DNA from: Alphaproteobacteria bacterium
GTDB taxonomy: Bacteria > Pseudomonadota > Alphaproteobacteria > Rickettsiales > UBA998
Direction: 5' to 3'
Assembly: GCA_004292675.1 (NCBI GenBank)
Contig: RDXO01000026.1
Span: 1-43,718, forward strand
Length of the DNA stretch: 43,718 bases
Below the pieces are notes generated by a model. That model did not search any database, was not told where the DNA came from, and was given only the letters and a program-made list of their open reading frames with translations. Made by a program: the position numbers and the translations under genes. Positions 34,183 to 41,208 of this stretch are shown piece after piece (the stretch's first letter is position 1; each line of letters begins with the position of its first letter).

Positions 34183-35511
34183 ATGGTATCCTCAGCAGAA
34201 CGATTAGCACGCAATCTAGATTTTAGCATGATTACGCGTGCTAAAGAGCTGAAGTCTCGTTTTGTTTTTGTGGTTTTAGCCCTTATTGTGTATCGCATTG
34301 GTACCTACATACCGCTTCCATCGATTAATCCTAACGCATTAAAAGAAATTTTTGCACAACAAAATGAGGGCATACTTGGTGTGTTCAATATGTTTTCTGG
34401 TGGTGCGTTAGGTCGGATGACCGTTTTTGCTTTGGCGATCATGCCTTATATTACTTCCTCGATCATTATCCAACTTTTATCTGTTGCCGTACCTCAATTA
34501 GCGGCACTTAAAAAAGAAGGGGAATCGGGCAGGAGAAAAATCAATCAGTATACTCGATACGCAACTTATATATTGGCTCTGGTTCAGGGTTATGGTGTTG
34601 CGATAAGTTTAGAATCTTCTTATCCTATTTCCTCGGGTGTCGTTTCTGATCCGGGGGTGTTTTTTCGTATTACGACCATGGTGACACTTGCGGGTGGAAC
34701 AATGTTCTTAATGTGGTTGGGAGAACAAATGACGAGTAGGGGGATTGGTAATGGTATCTCACTTATTATCTTTGTTGGTATTGTTGCTGAATTGCCAAGT
34801 GGGTTTTTATCGCTAGGGTCAATTAATATACATCCAGTCGCCGTCTTATTTATTCTACTCTCAGCACTTGCGCTTATTTTTCTGATTGTATTTTTTGAAC
34901 GCGCCCAACGTCGTATTATTGTGCAATATCCGAAGCGGCAGGTCGGTAATAAATTATATGCAGGGGATACAACCCACTTGCCGTTGAAGTTAAATACTGC
35001 GGGAGTCATACCCCCGATATTTGCTAGTTCATTGCTGTTGTTGCCTTTGACGCTTACAAACTTTAATAGCGCATCAACTCCACCGTGGTTGTTAGATATA
35101 GCATCCTATTTGGGGCATGGGCAACCTGCCTATATTGTGGCATACACTGCTATCATTATCTTCTTTTGTTTTTTCTATACTGCCGTTGTGTTTAATTCAG
35201 AAGAAACGGCAGAAAATTTGAAAAAGAATGGTGGTTTTATTGCGGGGATAAGGCCAGGTAAGCCGACTGCGCTGTATCTTGATTATATTTTGACGCGTAT
35301 TACCGTTCTTGGTTCTATATATCTTGCGTTGGTATGTGTATTGCCTGAAATCATTATTGCAAAATACTCCATTCCATTTTTCCTTGGTGGAACGAGCTTG
35401 CTTATCATTGTGAATGTTTCTATTGAGTTTGTAGGTCAAGTTCAGTCTCACCTTTTTGCTCATCAATATGAACATCTTATCAAGAAATCACGTATTCAAG
35501 GGAGAAAATAA
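34183..35511 (+). CDS. secY: Preprotein translocase subunit SecY
   Basis: A 442-aa, ten-helix channel subunit of the SecYEG translocon. It contains GVFNMFSGGALGRMTVFALAIMPYITSSII in order, QYTRYATYILALVQ, GIGNGISLIIFVGI and KLNTAGVIPPIFASSLLL. Cytoplasmic loop C5 has GGFIAGIRPGKPTA. It follows rplO by 22 bases, and its stop overlaps the adk ATG (TAATG). Confidence 0.98.
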   Translation: MVSSAERLARNLDFSMITRAKELKSRFVFVVLALIVYRIGTYIPLPSINPNALKEIFAQQNEGILGVFNMFSGGALGRMTVFALAIMPYITSSIIIQLLSVAVPQLAALKKEGESGRRKINQYTRYATYILALVQGYGVAISLESSYPISSGVVSDPGVFFRITTMVTLAGGTMFLMWLGEQMTSRGIGNGISLIIFVGIVAELPSGFLSLGSINIHPVAVLFILLSALALIFLIVFFERAQRRIIVQYPKRQVGNKLYAGDTTHLPLKLNTAGVIPPIFASSLLLLPLTLTNFNSASTPPWLLDIASYLGHGQPAYIVAYTAIIIFFCFFYTAVVFNSEETAENLKKNGGFIAGIRPGKPTALYLDYILTRITVLGSIYLALVCVLPEIIIAKYSIPFFLGGTSLLIIVNVSIEFVGQVQSHLFAHQYEHLIKKSRIQGRK

Positions 35512-36158
35512 TGCATATCATCTTATTAGGTCCTCCGGGCGCAGGAAAAGGTACGCAGGCCTCTTTTTTGCAGCGTGAATATGGTTTAGCAAAATTGTCT
35601 ACGGGTGATATTTTGCGCGCTGCTGTTGCCTCTGGGTCTGCTCTTGGTGTGCAGTTGAAATCCGTGATGGATTCTGGTGCGTTGGTGCAAGATGATCTCA
35701 TCATTGATATTATTCGTGAGCGTATTACGCATGATGATTGTGCAAAGGGCTTTATTTTAGATGGTTTTCCTCGTACCATTGCGCAGGCTGAAGCTCTTGA
35801 TGTGATGTTGCATCATGCAGGCACAACGCTTCATCATGTGATTGAATTGGCAGTGGATGACGCATTGTTGATTGATCGTATCTCTGGACGTTTTTCATGT
35901 GCTTCATGCGGTGAAGGGTACCATGATCATTTTAAGCCAACATTGGTTGATGGCGTATGTGATGTGTGCGGATCGCATGAATTTTCACGCCGTGCCGATG
36001 ATAAAGCTGAAACAGTGGCGCGTAGGTTGCAAGCCTATCATGAGCAAACCTCGCCATTATTGCCTTATTACCGCACATTGAATATGTTGCGAACAGTCGA
36101 TGGTATGGCATCGATGGATGAAGTAACGCGTGCCATTAAGGCATTGCTTAGTGCGTGA
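35511..36158 (+). CDS. adk: Adenylate kinase (zinc-type lid)
   Basis: A 215-aa enzyme that interconverts ATP + AMP and 2 ADP. The P-loop is GPPGAGKGT at 8-16, followed by STGDILRAAV, LDGFPRT and RRADDKAETVARRL. The lid carries four Cys (FSCASCGEGYHD ... CDVCGSHEF), a zinc-binding form seen in many bacteria. It is coupled to secY. In most bacteria the alpha operon (rpsM-rpsK-rpoA-rplQ) follows, but here the cluster ends. Downstream 36159-36416 has no gene. Confidence 0.97.
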   Translation: MHIILLGPPGAGKGTQASFLQREYGLAKLSTGDILRAAVASGSALGVQLKSVMDSGALVQDDLIIDIIRERITHDDCAKGFILDGFPRTIAQAEALDVMLHHAGTTLHHVIELAVDDALLIDRISGRFSCASCGEGYHDHFKPTLVDGVCDVCGSHEFSRRADDKAETVARRLQAYHEQTSPLLPYYRTLNMLRTVDGMASMDEVTRAIKALLSA

Positions 36159-36416
36159 TAGCACGTGAAGTGCATTATAGTGCCTCTAGCATAGTCCTTT
36201 TTTGCCAAAGCATTATAGATGTGGATTTTTTGCGCGCAATTTTAAGAGTGTGTTCTACTAAGGAATATGATCCATGCACAATGGAATTGACGTGCCGTTT
36301 ATAAACATGATAGGCATGGGTAATTCATTAATGGGAAATCACGATAAAAAATGATGCTCTATTATTGAGAGACATGGATGCAAGAAACATGGATGCATGT
36401 TAGGCATAAATTACCA

Positions 36417-36491
36417 TGGCTCCGCGAGTAGGAATCGAACCTACGACCGATCGGTTAACAGCCGATTGCTCTACCGCTGAGCTATCGCGGA
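36417..36491 (-). tRNA. tRNA-Asn (GTT)
   Basis: Read on the minus strand, the acceptor stem TCCGCGA pairs with TCGCGGA. The D-arm contains GCTCAGCGGTAGAGC, and the anticodon stem ATCGG/CCGAT holds loop CTGTTAA (anticodon GTT, opposite 36457-36459). The T-arm is GTAGG-TTCGAAT-CCTAC. Discriminator G and CCA are encoded (36417-36420). It lies between adk and the tmRNA gene on the opposite strand. Confidence 0.97.
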
Positions 36492-36538
36492 ACATCTGCA
36501 TATTCTTTTACACAATAATTTCACCTATTGCAACGATG

Positions 36539-36559
36539 AAATTGCATAAAGTGCAATTT
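36539..36559. terminator. Hairpin with T-rich tail upstream of the tmRNA promoter
   Basis: AAATTGCA (36539-36546) pairs with TGCAATTT (36552-36559), loop five bases, followed by TTATAATTTTT. It is the only terminator-like structure on the plus strand between adk and the tmRNA, so it may stop read-through from the ribosomal cluster. Confidence 0.5.
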
Positions 36560-36571
36560 TTATAATTTTTC

Positions 36572-36600
36572 TTCCATTGCGCCCATCATTATGCTATATT
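36572..36600 (+). promoter_or_regulatory. Likely promoter of the tmRNA gene
   Basis: TTCCAT (36572-36577), 17 bases, then TATATT (36595-36600), just upstream of the acceptor piece. Good -10, modest -35. Assigned by eye. Confidence 0.4.
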
Positions 36601-36615
36601 CCTTATGTTGACTTA

Positions 36616-36963
36616 AGTCGGCTATGGTAATAGCGCAGCTACTGGAATAAGCGGACTGGACCTGGGGGCAGTACCCAGCATCTCCACCTAAGTTCCTTGA
36701 ATATGGGGAATTTTGGTGGGGGTGACACAGCATCGACAGGCGTTGTAAAGAGTGGATGTTTACTCGGGATAGTACCGCCGCATACCTACCCTTTGGGGCA
36801 AGGGTGATTGGACTAAGCAATTTAAGTGCAAACGATAACAACGCACTTGTTGCTGCTAACGATAACACAATCGTAGCGGTTCGCGCTGCTGCCTAAGGGT
36901 AGTCCGCGAATTCTAGCAGTGAACGCGGCTCGGGAGAGGGCCGGGCAACAGAATCTCTCCCAC
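36616..36963 (+). ncRNA. ssrA: tmRNA, circularly permuted two-piece form
   Basis: tmRNA rescues stalled ribosomes and tags their products. The acceptor piece comes first. Its T-arm is CTGGG/CCCAG (36662-36666/36674-36678) and its 3' acceptor strand CATCTCC-A-CC ends about 36688. After a short spacer, the coding piece begins GGGGGTG (36718-36724), which pairs with CATCTCC using two G-T pairs. The tag frame starts at GCA 36828 after TTAAGT and stops at TAA 36894-36896. It encodes 22 residues: ANDNNALVA, then ANDN again, then TIVAVRAAA. Further stems are CCGCG/CGCGG and GGGAGAG/CTCTCCC (36932-36961). The permuted order and the ANDN start are typical of alphaproteobacteria. The outer ends are approximate. 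Confidence 0.93.
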
Positions 36964-36995
36964 CTGATTTCTTGCATTAAAGGACGTATAAGCCC

Positions 36996-37331
36996 ATGAC
37001 AAGCCAGACCATAAAAAACATTGATCCCGAAACAAAGAACACCATGGAACGCACGCTTGATGCCCTTAAGTGGATGGATACAGGAACGTATCCGTGCTAT
37101 GATGGAATGCAATCCGATATTACCTTGAGTGGCACGGGGCGCGCTCCATCAGATAAGGGGCATTGGGTGTTTGAGAAACTGGCAGAAAAAGCGGATAGTT
37201 TGCGTGATAAAAACCCTGACCTTGCAGCGGGCATTGATACGGTCATTCAATTTTATGAAGAGCATGATTTGGTGAATCCGCGTAAAGGGCAATCGATGCA
37301 GCGCGATAATGGTTTTGATCGCGGACGCTAG
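36996..37331 (+). CDS. Small orphan protein downstream of tmRNA
   Basis: A 111-aa soluble, charged product with one Cys and no signal peptide or membrane segment. The N-terminal part (ETKNTMERTLDALKWMDTG) and the central part (WVFEKLAEKADSLRDKNPD) are predicted helical by eye, and the C-terminus is basic and disordered (RKGQSMQRDNGFDRGR). AGGA lies about 12 bases before the ATG, farther than ideal. The family is not recognised. The frame and codon use look genuine and nothing else fills the space. Confidence 0.55.
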   Translation: MTSQTIKNIDPETKNTMERTLDALKWMDTGTYPCYDGMQSDITLSGTGRAPSDKGHWVFEKLAEKADSLRDKNPDLAAGIDTVIQFYEEHDLVNPRKGQSMQRDNGFDRGR

Positions 37332-37457
37332 TATGGGGCTTGCTATCAGTACAATTCCCCCCGTTACTCGCAAATAAACCAAAAAAATTGCTGGAAGTGC
37401 AGTGCAAAATCGCCTATAAGCATCTTTTGATTTTTATGTTTTTTGCGATGCCGTTTT

Positions 37458-38546
37458 ATGCTTTATCATATCCTCTATGCCCTTGCTGATTCTGTTCAGT
37501 TTTTCAATATATTCAAATATCTGACATTTCGTAGTGGCGGAGCATTAATTACCAGCTTGGTGATTAGTTTTGTGTTTGGTCCGAACATTATTATGTGGCT
37601 GCGGAGCAAGCAGGGCAAGGGGCAACCTATTCGGGAAGATGGTCCGGCCTCACATGTGCTGACCAAACAAGGTACGCCGACTATGGGCGGTGTGATGATT
37701 TTGCTTTCGGTGACTATATCGACCTTGCTATGGGCGGACATCACCAATGATTATATTTGGATCATTTTGTTGGTAACGCTTGGTTTTGGCTTGGTGGGCT
37801 TTTTGGATGATTTTCTGAAAGTGAGTAAGCGCAATACTAAGGGGTTGCGTGGTAAACTCAAGCTGATTATGCAAAGCGGCATTGCCTTTGCCGCGAGTTA
37901 TTGGATTGTGCAGGTGAGTGATCCCACTATCGCTACTGTGCTTTCTGTGCCGTTTTTCAAAGATTTCTTGCCTGATTTAGGCTGGTTCTATATCCCATTT
38001 GCAATGATTGTGATGATTGGTGCATCCAATGCTGTGAATTTAACGGATGGCTTAGACGGTTTGGCGATTGTGCCGATTATGATGGCGACAGCATCCTTTG
38101 CGATTATTGCGTATGTCGTGGGTAATGCGATTTTTTCGGACTATTTGCATATTCCCTATGTGGAAGGCTCAGGAGAACTTGCGGTGTTTTCTGCCGCACT
38201 CATTGGGGCGGGACTCGGGTTTTTGTGGTATAATGCGCCCCCTGCCATGATTTTTATGGGCGATACGGGATCATTGGCGTTTGGTGGCTCGATTGGCACG
38301 ATTGCAGTGATTGTAAAGCATGAATTGGTGCTGGTGATTATTGGTGGATTATTTGTGCTGGAAGCCGTATCGGTGATTGTGCAAGTGGCATCGTTCAAGA
38401 TGACAGGCAAACGTGTTTTTAAGATGGCACCCATCCATCATCATTTTGAAAAATTGGGCTGGTCAGAACCAACCGTAGTGATTCGCTTTTGGATTATTGC
38501 CTGTGTGTTGGCACTGATTGGTCTTTCCACGCTTAAAATTCGATAG
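37458..38546 (+). CDS. mraY: Phospho-MurNAc-pentapeptide transferase MraY
   Basis: A 362-aa, ten-helix membrane enzyme that makes lipid I for peptidoglycan. It contains [25 protein letters not shown], the Asp pair [19 protein letters not shown] and the cytoplasmic [18 protein letters not shown]. The ATG at 37458 gives the usual MLYHILYAL start, and a TTG five codons upstream is not needed. It is normally between murF and murD in the dcw cluster. Here it is followed after 11 bases by rpe and no other mur or fts gene is near. Confidence 0.96.
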   Translation: MLYHILYALADSVQFFNIFKYLTFRSGGALITSLVISFVFGPNIIMWLRSKQGKGQPIREDGPASHVLTKQGTPTMGGVMILLSVTISTLLWADITNDYIWIILLVTLGFGLVGFLDDFLKVSKRNTKGLRGKLKLIMQSGIAFAASYWIVQVSDPTIATVLSVPFFKDFLPDLGWFYIPFAMIVMIGASNAVNLTDGLDGLAIVPIMMATASFAIIAYVVGNAIFSDYLHIPYVEGSGELAVFSAALIGAGLGFLWYNAPPAMIFMGDTGSLAFGGSIGTIAVIVKHELVLVIIGGLFVLEAVSVIVQVASFKMTGKRVFKMAPIHHHFEKLGWSEPTVVIRFWIIACVLALIGLSTLKIR

Positions 38547-38557
38547 AAGGTGTAGTT

Positions 38558-39214
38558 ATGAATCATCCCCTTATTGCTCCCTCCATTCTTTCTGCTGATT
38601 TTGCTGCACTTGGGTCAGAGGTGCGCGCTGTGTGTGAGGCGGGTGCGGATTATATCCATGTGGATGTGATGGATGGGCAGTTTGTACCGAATCTTACCAT
38701 TGGTCCGTGTGTGGTGAAGGCGATTAAACCGCATAGCACCAAACCGCTCGATGTGCATTTGATGATTGAACGCCCCGAAGCGTTGGTGGAGGAGTTTGCA
38801 AAGGCAGGGGCAGATATTTTGACGATTCATTATGAGGCAGCGGTTCATGCGCACCGCACATTGCACGCTATTCGGGCGTTAGGTATGAAGGCGGGCATTT
38901 CGATTGTGCCATCCACGCCACATGAGGTGCTTCGCTATGTGATGGATAGTGTCGATTTAATTTTGGTGATGAGCGTGAATCCAGGATTTGGGGGGCAATC
39001 TTTCATACCGTCACAGCTTGAAAAAATCCGTGCTATTCGTGGCTTGATAGATGCCTCAAAAAATGATATAGTGTTAGAAGTTGATGGTGGTGTAAAGGCT
39101 GATAATGCTGCACATATCGTGGAGGCTGGGGCAACCATGCTTGTTGCTGGTTCTGCGGTGTTTTCGGGCAATCCATCAGATTATGCACGCAATATTGCTG
39201 CTTTGCGCTCTTGA
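38558..39214 (+). CDS. rpe: Ribulose-phosphate 3-epimerase
   Basis: A 218-aa TIM-barrel epimerase of the pentose phosphate pathway (ribulose-5-phosphate to xylulose-5-phosphate). It contains APSILSADFAALG, the metal-binding HVDVMDGQFVPN, LDVHLMIERPE, VMSVNPGFGGQSFIP and EVDGGVKADNA. AAGG precedes the ATG. Probably co-transcribed with mraY. Confidence 0.97.
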   Translation: MNHPLIAPSILSADFAALGSEVRAVCEAGADYIHVDVMDGQFVPNLTIGPCVVKAIKPHSTKPLDVHLMIERPEALVEEFAKAGADILTIHYEAAVHAHRTLHAIRALGMKAGISIVPSTPHEVLRYVMDSVDLILVMSVNPGFGGQSFIPSQLEKIRAIRGLIDASKNDIVLEVDGGVKADNAAHIVEAGATMLVAGSAVFSGNPSDYARNIAALRS

Positions 39215-39242
39215 TGCTTGGTAGCATCTAAGAGAGGAATCT

Positions 39243-40094
39243 ATGAGTCGTCCGCCCTATGAACGAAATAAAACACAAAATGCTGGCGAGAAATTAGCTG
39301 AAGAATTGCGCCCGCAAGAGCCGAAGGCTGCTGCATTATTAAACCCTATCCATGATGTGGGGGTGGTGCGTGCAGCGTCAGAGCCTCCTGCCGATCGTTA
39401 TGTGAAGGGATTTGGTCCAGGGGATGATGATTTTCGGATGCAAGTGCAATCCTTGGTAGAACGTGGTGTGATTGCTGATGGTGTTCTGGTGCTTGCAGAT
39501 ACGGGGCATGATATTCCGATGTTGGCGCAATTAGCGCAAAGACTTGACATGCAAGGAGCGATTATTGCTCCTGAGAAATTGGGCGCAACAGATGTAGAAG
39601 TGCGTGGTGAAGTGTTGGGCAATGGTTCACGTGTGCAAAGCCAAGCGCAAACCTTTGGTGAAGATATTCAGCGTGCTATGCGTGCCAATGCGCAAGATGG
39701 CACAACAAAATCATTATTTATTGGCTTAGAAGGGCATCGCAAATATGCCTTATCGACGGAGAATTTTCCAAGTGCAGATGAACTCAAGGCACTGGGGATT
39801 ACGCGTGTGGTGTATCTCACGGAATCTCGCGTAGGGGAGAATACGGGAGTGATTGCGGCTGATATGAAACCATATGTTGAGCAACTGCAACGTTCAGGGT
39901 TGACAATAGAATCCCATGGGGTTGATCCGCGCATTGGGCGAGGGGCGCAACGCCAGAGTGGCATAGAGCTTATTCCAGAGGATGTATTGGGTGGCATGAG
40001 AACGATAAAAATGGAACGTCATGGTGAAGGTGTTTTCCCAATGCCGAATAATTCCCCTGTGATGCAAGCGCAACCAAAAGAGCGCGGGCGATAA
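39243..40094 (+). CDS. Unrecognised cytoplasmic protein
   Basis: A 283-aa product without signal peptide or membrane segment. The first 60 residues are polar and probably disordered. The middle has alternating strands and helices (DGVLVLADTGHDIPMLAQLAQ, GAIIAPEKLG, SLFIGLEGHRKYAL, ITRVVYLTES), which suggests an alpha/beta fold. The last 40 residues are polar. GAGAGGAATCT before the ATG is a good ribosome-binding site. It follows rpe by 28 bases and ends in a perfect 13-bp hairpin, so it is probably the last gene of mraY-rpe. No catalytic motif that I recognise. Confidence 0.65.
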   Translation: MSRPPYERNKTQNAGEKLAEELRPQEPKAAALLNPIHDVGVVRAASEPPADRYVKGFGPGDDDFRMQVQSLVERGVIADGVLVLADTGHDIPMLAQLAQRLDMQGAIIAPEKLGATDVEVRGEVLGNGSRVQSQAQTFGEDIQRAMRANAQDGTTKSLFIGLEGHRKYALSTENFPSADELKALGITRVVYLTESRVGENTGVIAADMKPYVEQLQRSGLTIESHGVDPRIGRGAQRQSGIELIPEDVLGGMRTIKMERHGEGVFPMPNNSPVMQAQPKERGR

Positions 40095-40132
40095 TGCTTC
40101 ATTAGTACAATTCTGTGCCAATGAAGCATTAT
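40091..40132. terminator. Perfect 13-bp hairpin at the stop codon of the preceding gene
   Basis: ATAATGCTTCATT (40091-40103, overlapping the TAA stop) pairs without mismatch with AATGAAGCATTAT (40120-40132) across a 16-base loop. No T-run follows, so it may act as a 3' end protector or belong to the same repeat class as the other palindromes. Confidence 0.55.
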
Positions 40133-40148
40133 AGAGTCGTTCGGGGTG

Positions 40149-40334
40149 TTACAAGCGTTTGTCCGCTGGTCGTACTAATTTTCTTAGCGTCCAAATGCTT
40201 CGATCAACCCCTCCAATAATAAGCGGAGTGGGCTTTATAAGCATCTGTTCTTTTGCCTCGTGAACCAGTTGGTTCGCATAAGCGAGGGATGTTCTGCGTC
40301 CATTGAGGTACGCAAAAAAATCCGTTCCCTTCAT
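40149..40334 (-). CDS. Doubtful small ORF, unknown
   Basis: A 61-codon frame starting MKGTDFFAYLNGRRTSLAYA, basic at its C-terminus (TLRKLVRPADKRL). It has no clear ribosome-binding site, and an in-frame start further upstream at 40457 would overlap another region. It is the only candidate coding sequence in the 530-base stretch 40095-40624, and it may equally be a chance frame or remnant. Confidence 0.25.
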   Translation of the reverse strand: MKGTDFFAYLNGRRTSLAYANQLVHEAKEQMLIKPTPLIIGGVDRSIWTLRKLVRPADKRL

Positions 40335-40560
40335 GATGAGGAACAATCTAGGAACAATGTTGCATTGAAAACATGCGATTCCCATAAAACATAAGGTATG
40401 CTGTGCATACAAAGAAGGTGAGCGTGTTTTTTTACCGCAATGCAACATGGATGTCAATCATTATTATGGAGAGGGAAAAAGTAGCCATGCGCTTTGTGCA
40501 TGTGTGCGTTGTGGTTTTGTCGATGGTATTTAGGTTGGTGCTGCGATATAAGGCACTCAC

Positions 40561-40600
40561 GCACCCGAATTATCATTCCTCCTTGCAGATGTTCGGGTGC
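40561..40600 (+). promoter_or_regulatory. 9-bp leader hairpin before the first mini-lipoprotein
   Basis: GCACCCGAA (40561-40569) pairs perfectly with TTCGGGTGC (40592-40600), ending 24 bases before the ATG and about ten bases before the CGGAG ribosome-binding site. Could be a regulatory leader or a terminator of upstream transcripts, though no T-run follows. Confidence 0.45.
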
Positions 40601-40624
40601 AACCTTATCATAACGGAGTTTTTT

Positions 40625-40801
40625 ATGCGTTTAGTGCGCGTTTTGTTTGTTTTAATTATTGCTGCATCCAGCCTCACGGCATGTGGATCAACCCAGCCAT
40701 CCTATGAAACTGCTGCATGGGATTCTATGTCCTATGGCGATACAACGAAGATGGGTATGGATTTTTCAACGATGCGCCCGCTTGCTGGTAGCTTGCGCTA
40801 G
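40625..40801 (+). CDS. Mini-lipoprotein A (58 aa), unknown function
   Basis: A signal of about 20 residues (MRLVRVLFVLIIAASSLTAC) with lipobox LTAC, then a mature peptide of only 39 residues: CGSTQPSYETAAWDSMSYGD, then TTKMGMDFSTMRPLAGSLR. CGGAG lies eight bases upstream of the ATG. A much longer frame from 40403 is not needed and would bury the lipobox. It shares a C-G-S-(T/S)...(A)-W-D-x-M-x-Y-x-D pattern with the next gene. No family recognised. The lack of Asp at +2 suggests outer-membrane sorting if the Lol rule applies. Confidence 0.65.
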   Translation: MRLVRVLFVLIIAASSLTACGSTQPSYETAAWDSMSYGDTTKMGMDFSTMRPLAGSLR

Positions 40802-40921
40802 AGTTTAACCATACTTTAAGGGTGCAGTGCATCCTCCGCGCATCAGCAATGCGATAGGTTTATGACAGTTATGTGAAGATTGCATGGTTTAAGTACGATC
40901 TTTCTTGCAAATGCCGTCTTC

Positions 40922-40978
40922 ATAGTGCATGATCATAGTTCCACAGAAAGACAATGATTTCGTGGAATTGCGCACTAT
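40922..40978. repeat. Hairpin with ATAGTGC/GCACTAT ends abutting a ribosome-binding site
   Basis: ATAGTGC (40922-40928) pairs perfectly with GCACTAT (40972-40978), and an inner stem TTCCAC/GTGGAA (40939-40944/40962-40967) lies within. Two bases later comes GGAGGAAGT-ATG of the second mini-lipoprotein, so folding would sit directly against its ribosome-binding site. The ends match the CTATAGTG/CACTATA palindrome at 13889. Confidence 0.55.
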
Positions 40979-40988
40979 TGGAGGAAGT

Positions 40989-41123
40989 ATGATAAAATCT
41001 TGTGTTGTTTTGATTCTTGGCACATTCATGTTGTCTGCGTGTGGTTCGTCCAATGCGCAACAAGCACAATATGCATCGTGGGATAATATGTATTATTATG
41101 ATCCTCATGGCGCAACGGAATAG
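40989..41123 (+). CDS. Mini-lipoprotein B (44 aa), unknown function
   Basis: A signal (MIKSCVVLILGTFMLSAC) with lipobox LSAC, then a 27-residue mature peptide: CGSSNAQQAQYASWDNMYYY, then DPHGATE. GGAGGAAGT immediately before the ATG is a strong but closely spaced ribosome-binding site. The mature part aligns with mini-lipoprotein A over CGS(T/S)..Q..Y...(A/S)WD.M.Y.D, so the two are probably paralogues. Too small for an independent enzyme. It may bind an envelope partner or be an entericidin-like lipopeptide; both are guesses. Confidence 0.6.
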   Translation: MIKSCVVLILGTFMLSACGSSNAQQAQYASWDNMYYYDPHGATE

Positions 41124-41152
41124 TGCGTGACGCATGTTTATTTCATTGCGTT

Positions 41153-41181
41153 TTGGCTTGGCTCGTGATAACTAATATTAT
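41153..41181 (+). promoter_or_regulatory. Promoter for the aminotransferase gene
   Basis: TTGGCT (41153-41158), 17 bases, then TATTAT (41176-41181), 28 bases before the ATG. Both hexamers and spacing are good. Assigned by eye. Confidence 0.5.
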
Positions 41182-41208
41182 AGTTTTATATTATTTTAGG
41201 ATTATATC

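Noticed and set aside
34620..35009. A 129-codon frame antisense to secY
   Set aside because: It is a reverse-strand shadow of a conserved gene with no start signal.
36376..36402. ACATGGATGCA repeated twice downstream of adk
   Set aside because: Two short direct copies only, too brief for a meaningful repeat or attachment site on present evidence.
36822..37112. A 96-codon minus-strand frame over the tmRNA and the small orphan gene
   Set aside because: It crosses the tmRNA tag region antisense and has no ribosome-binding site; the tmRNA call is much stronger.
40403..40801. A 132-codon plus-strand frame covering mini-lipoprotein A
   Set aside because: The upstream part is an untranslated leader with a 9-bp hairpin. 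The strong ribosome-binding site and the lipobox both point to the ATG at 40625.
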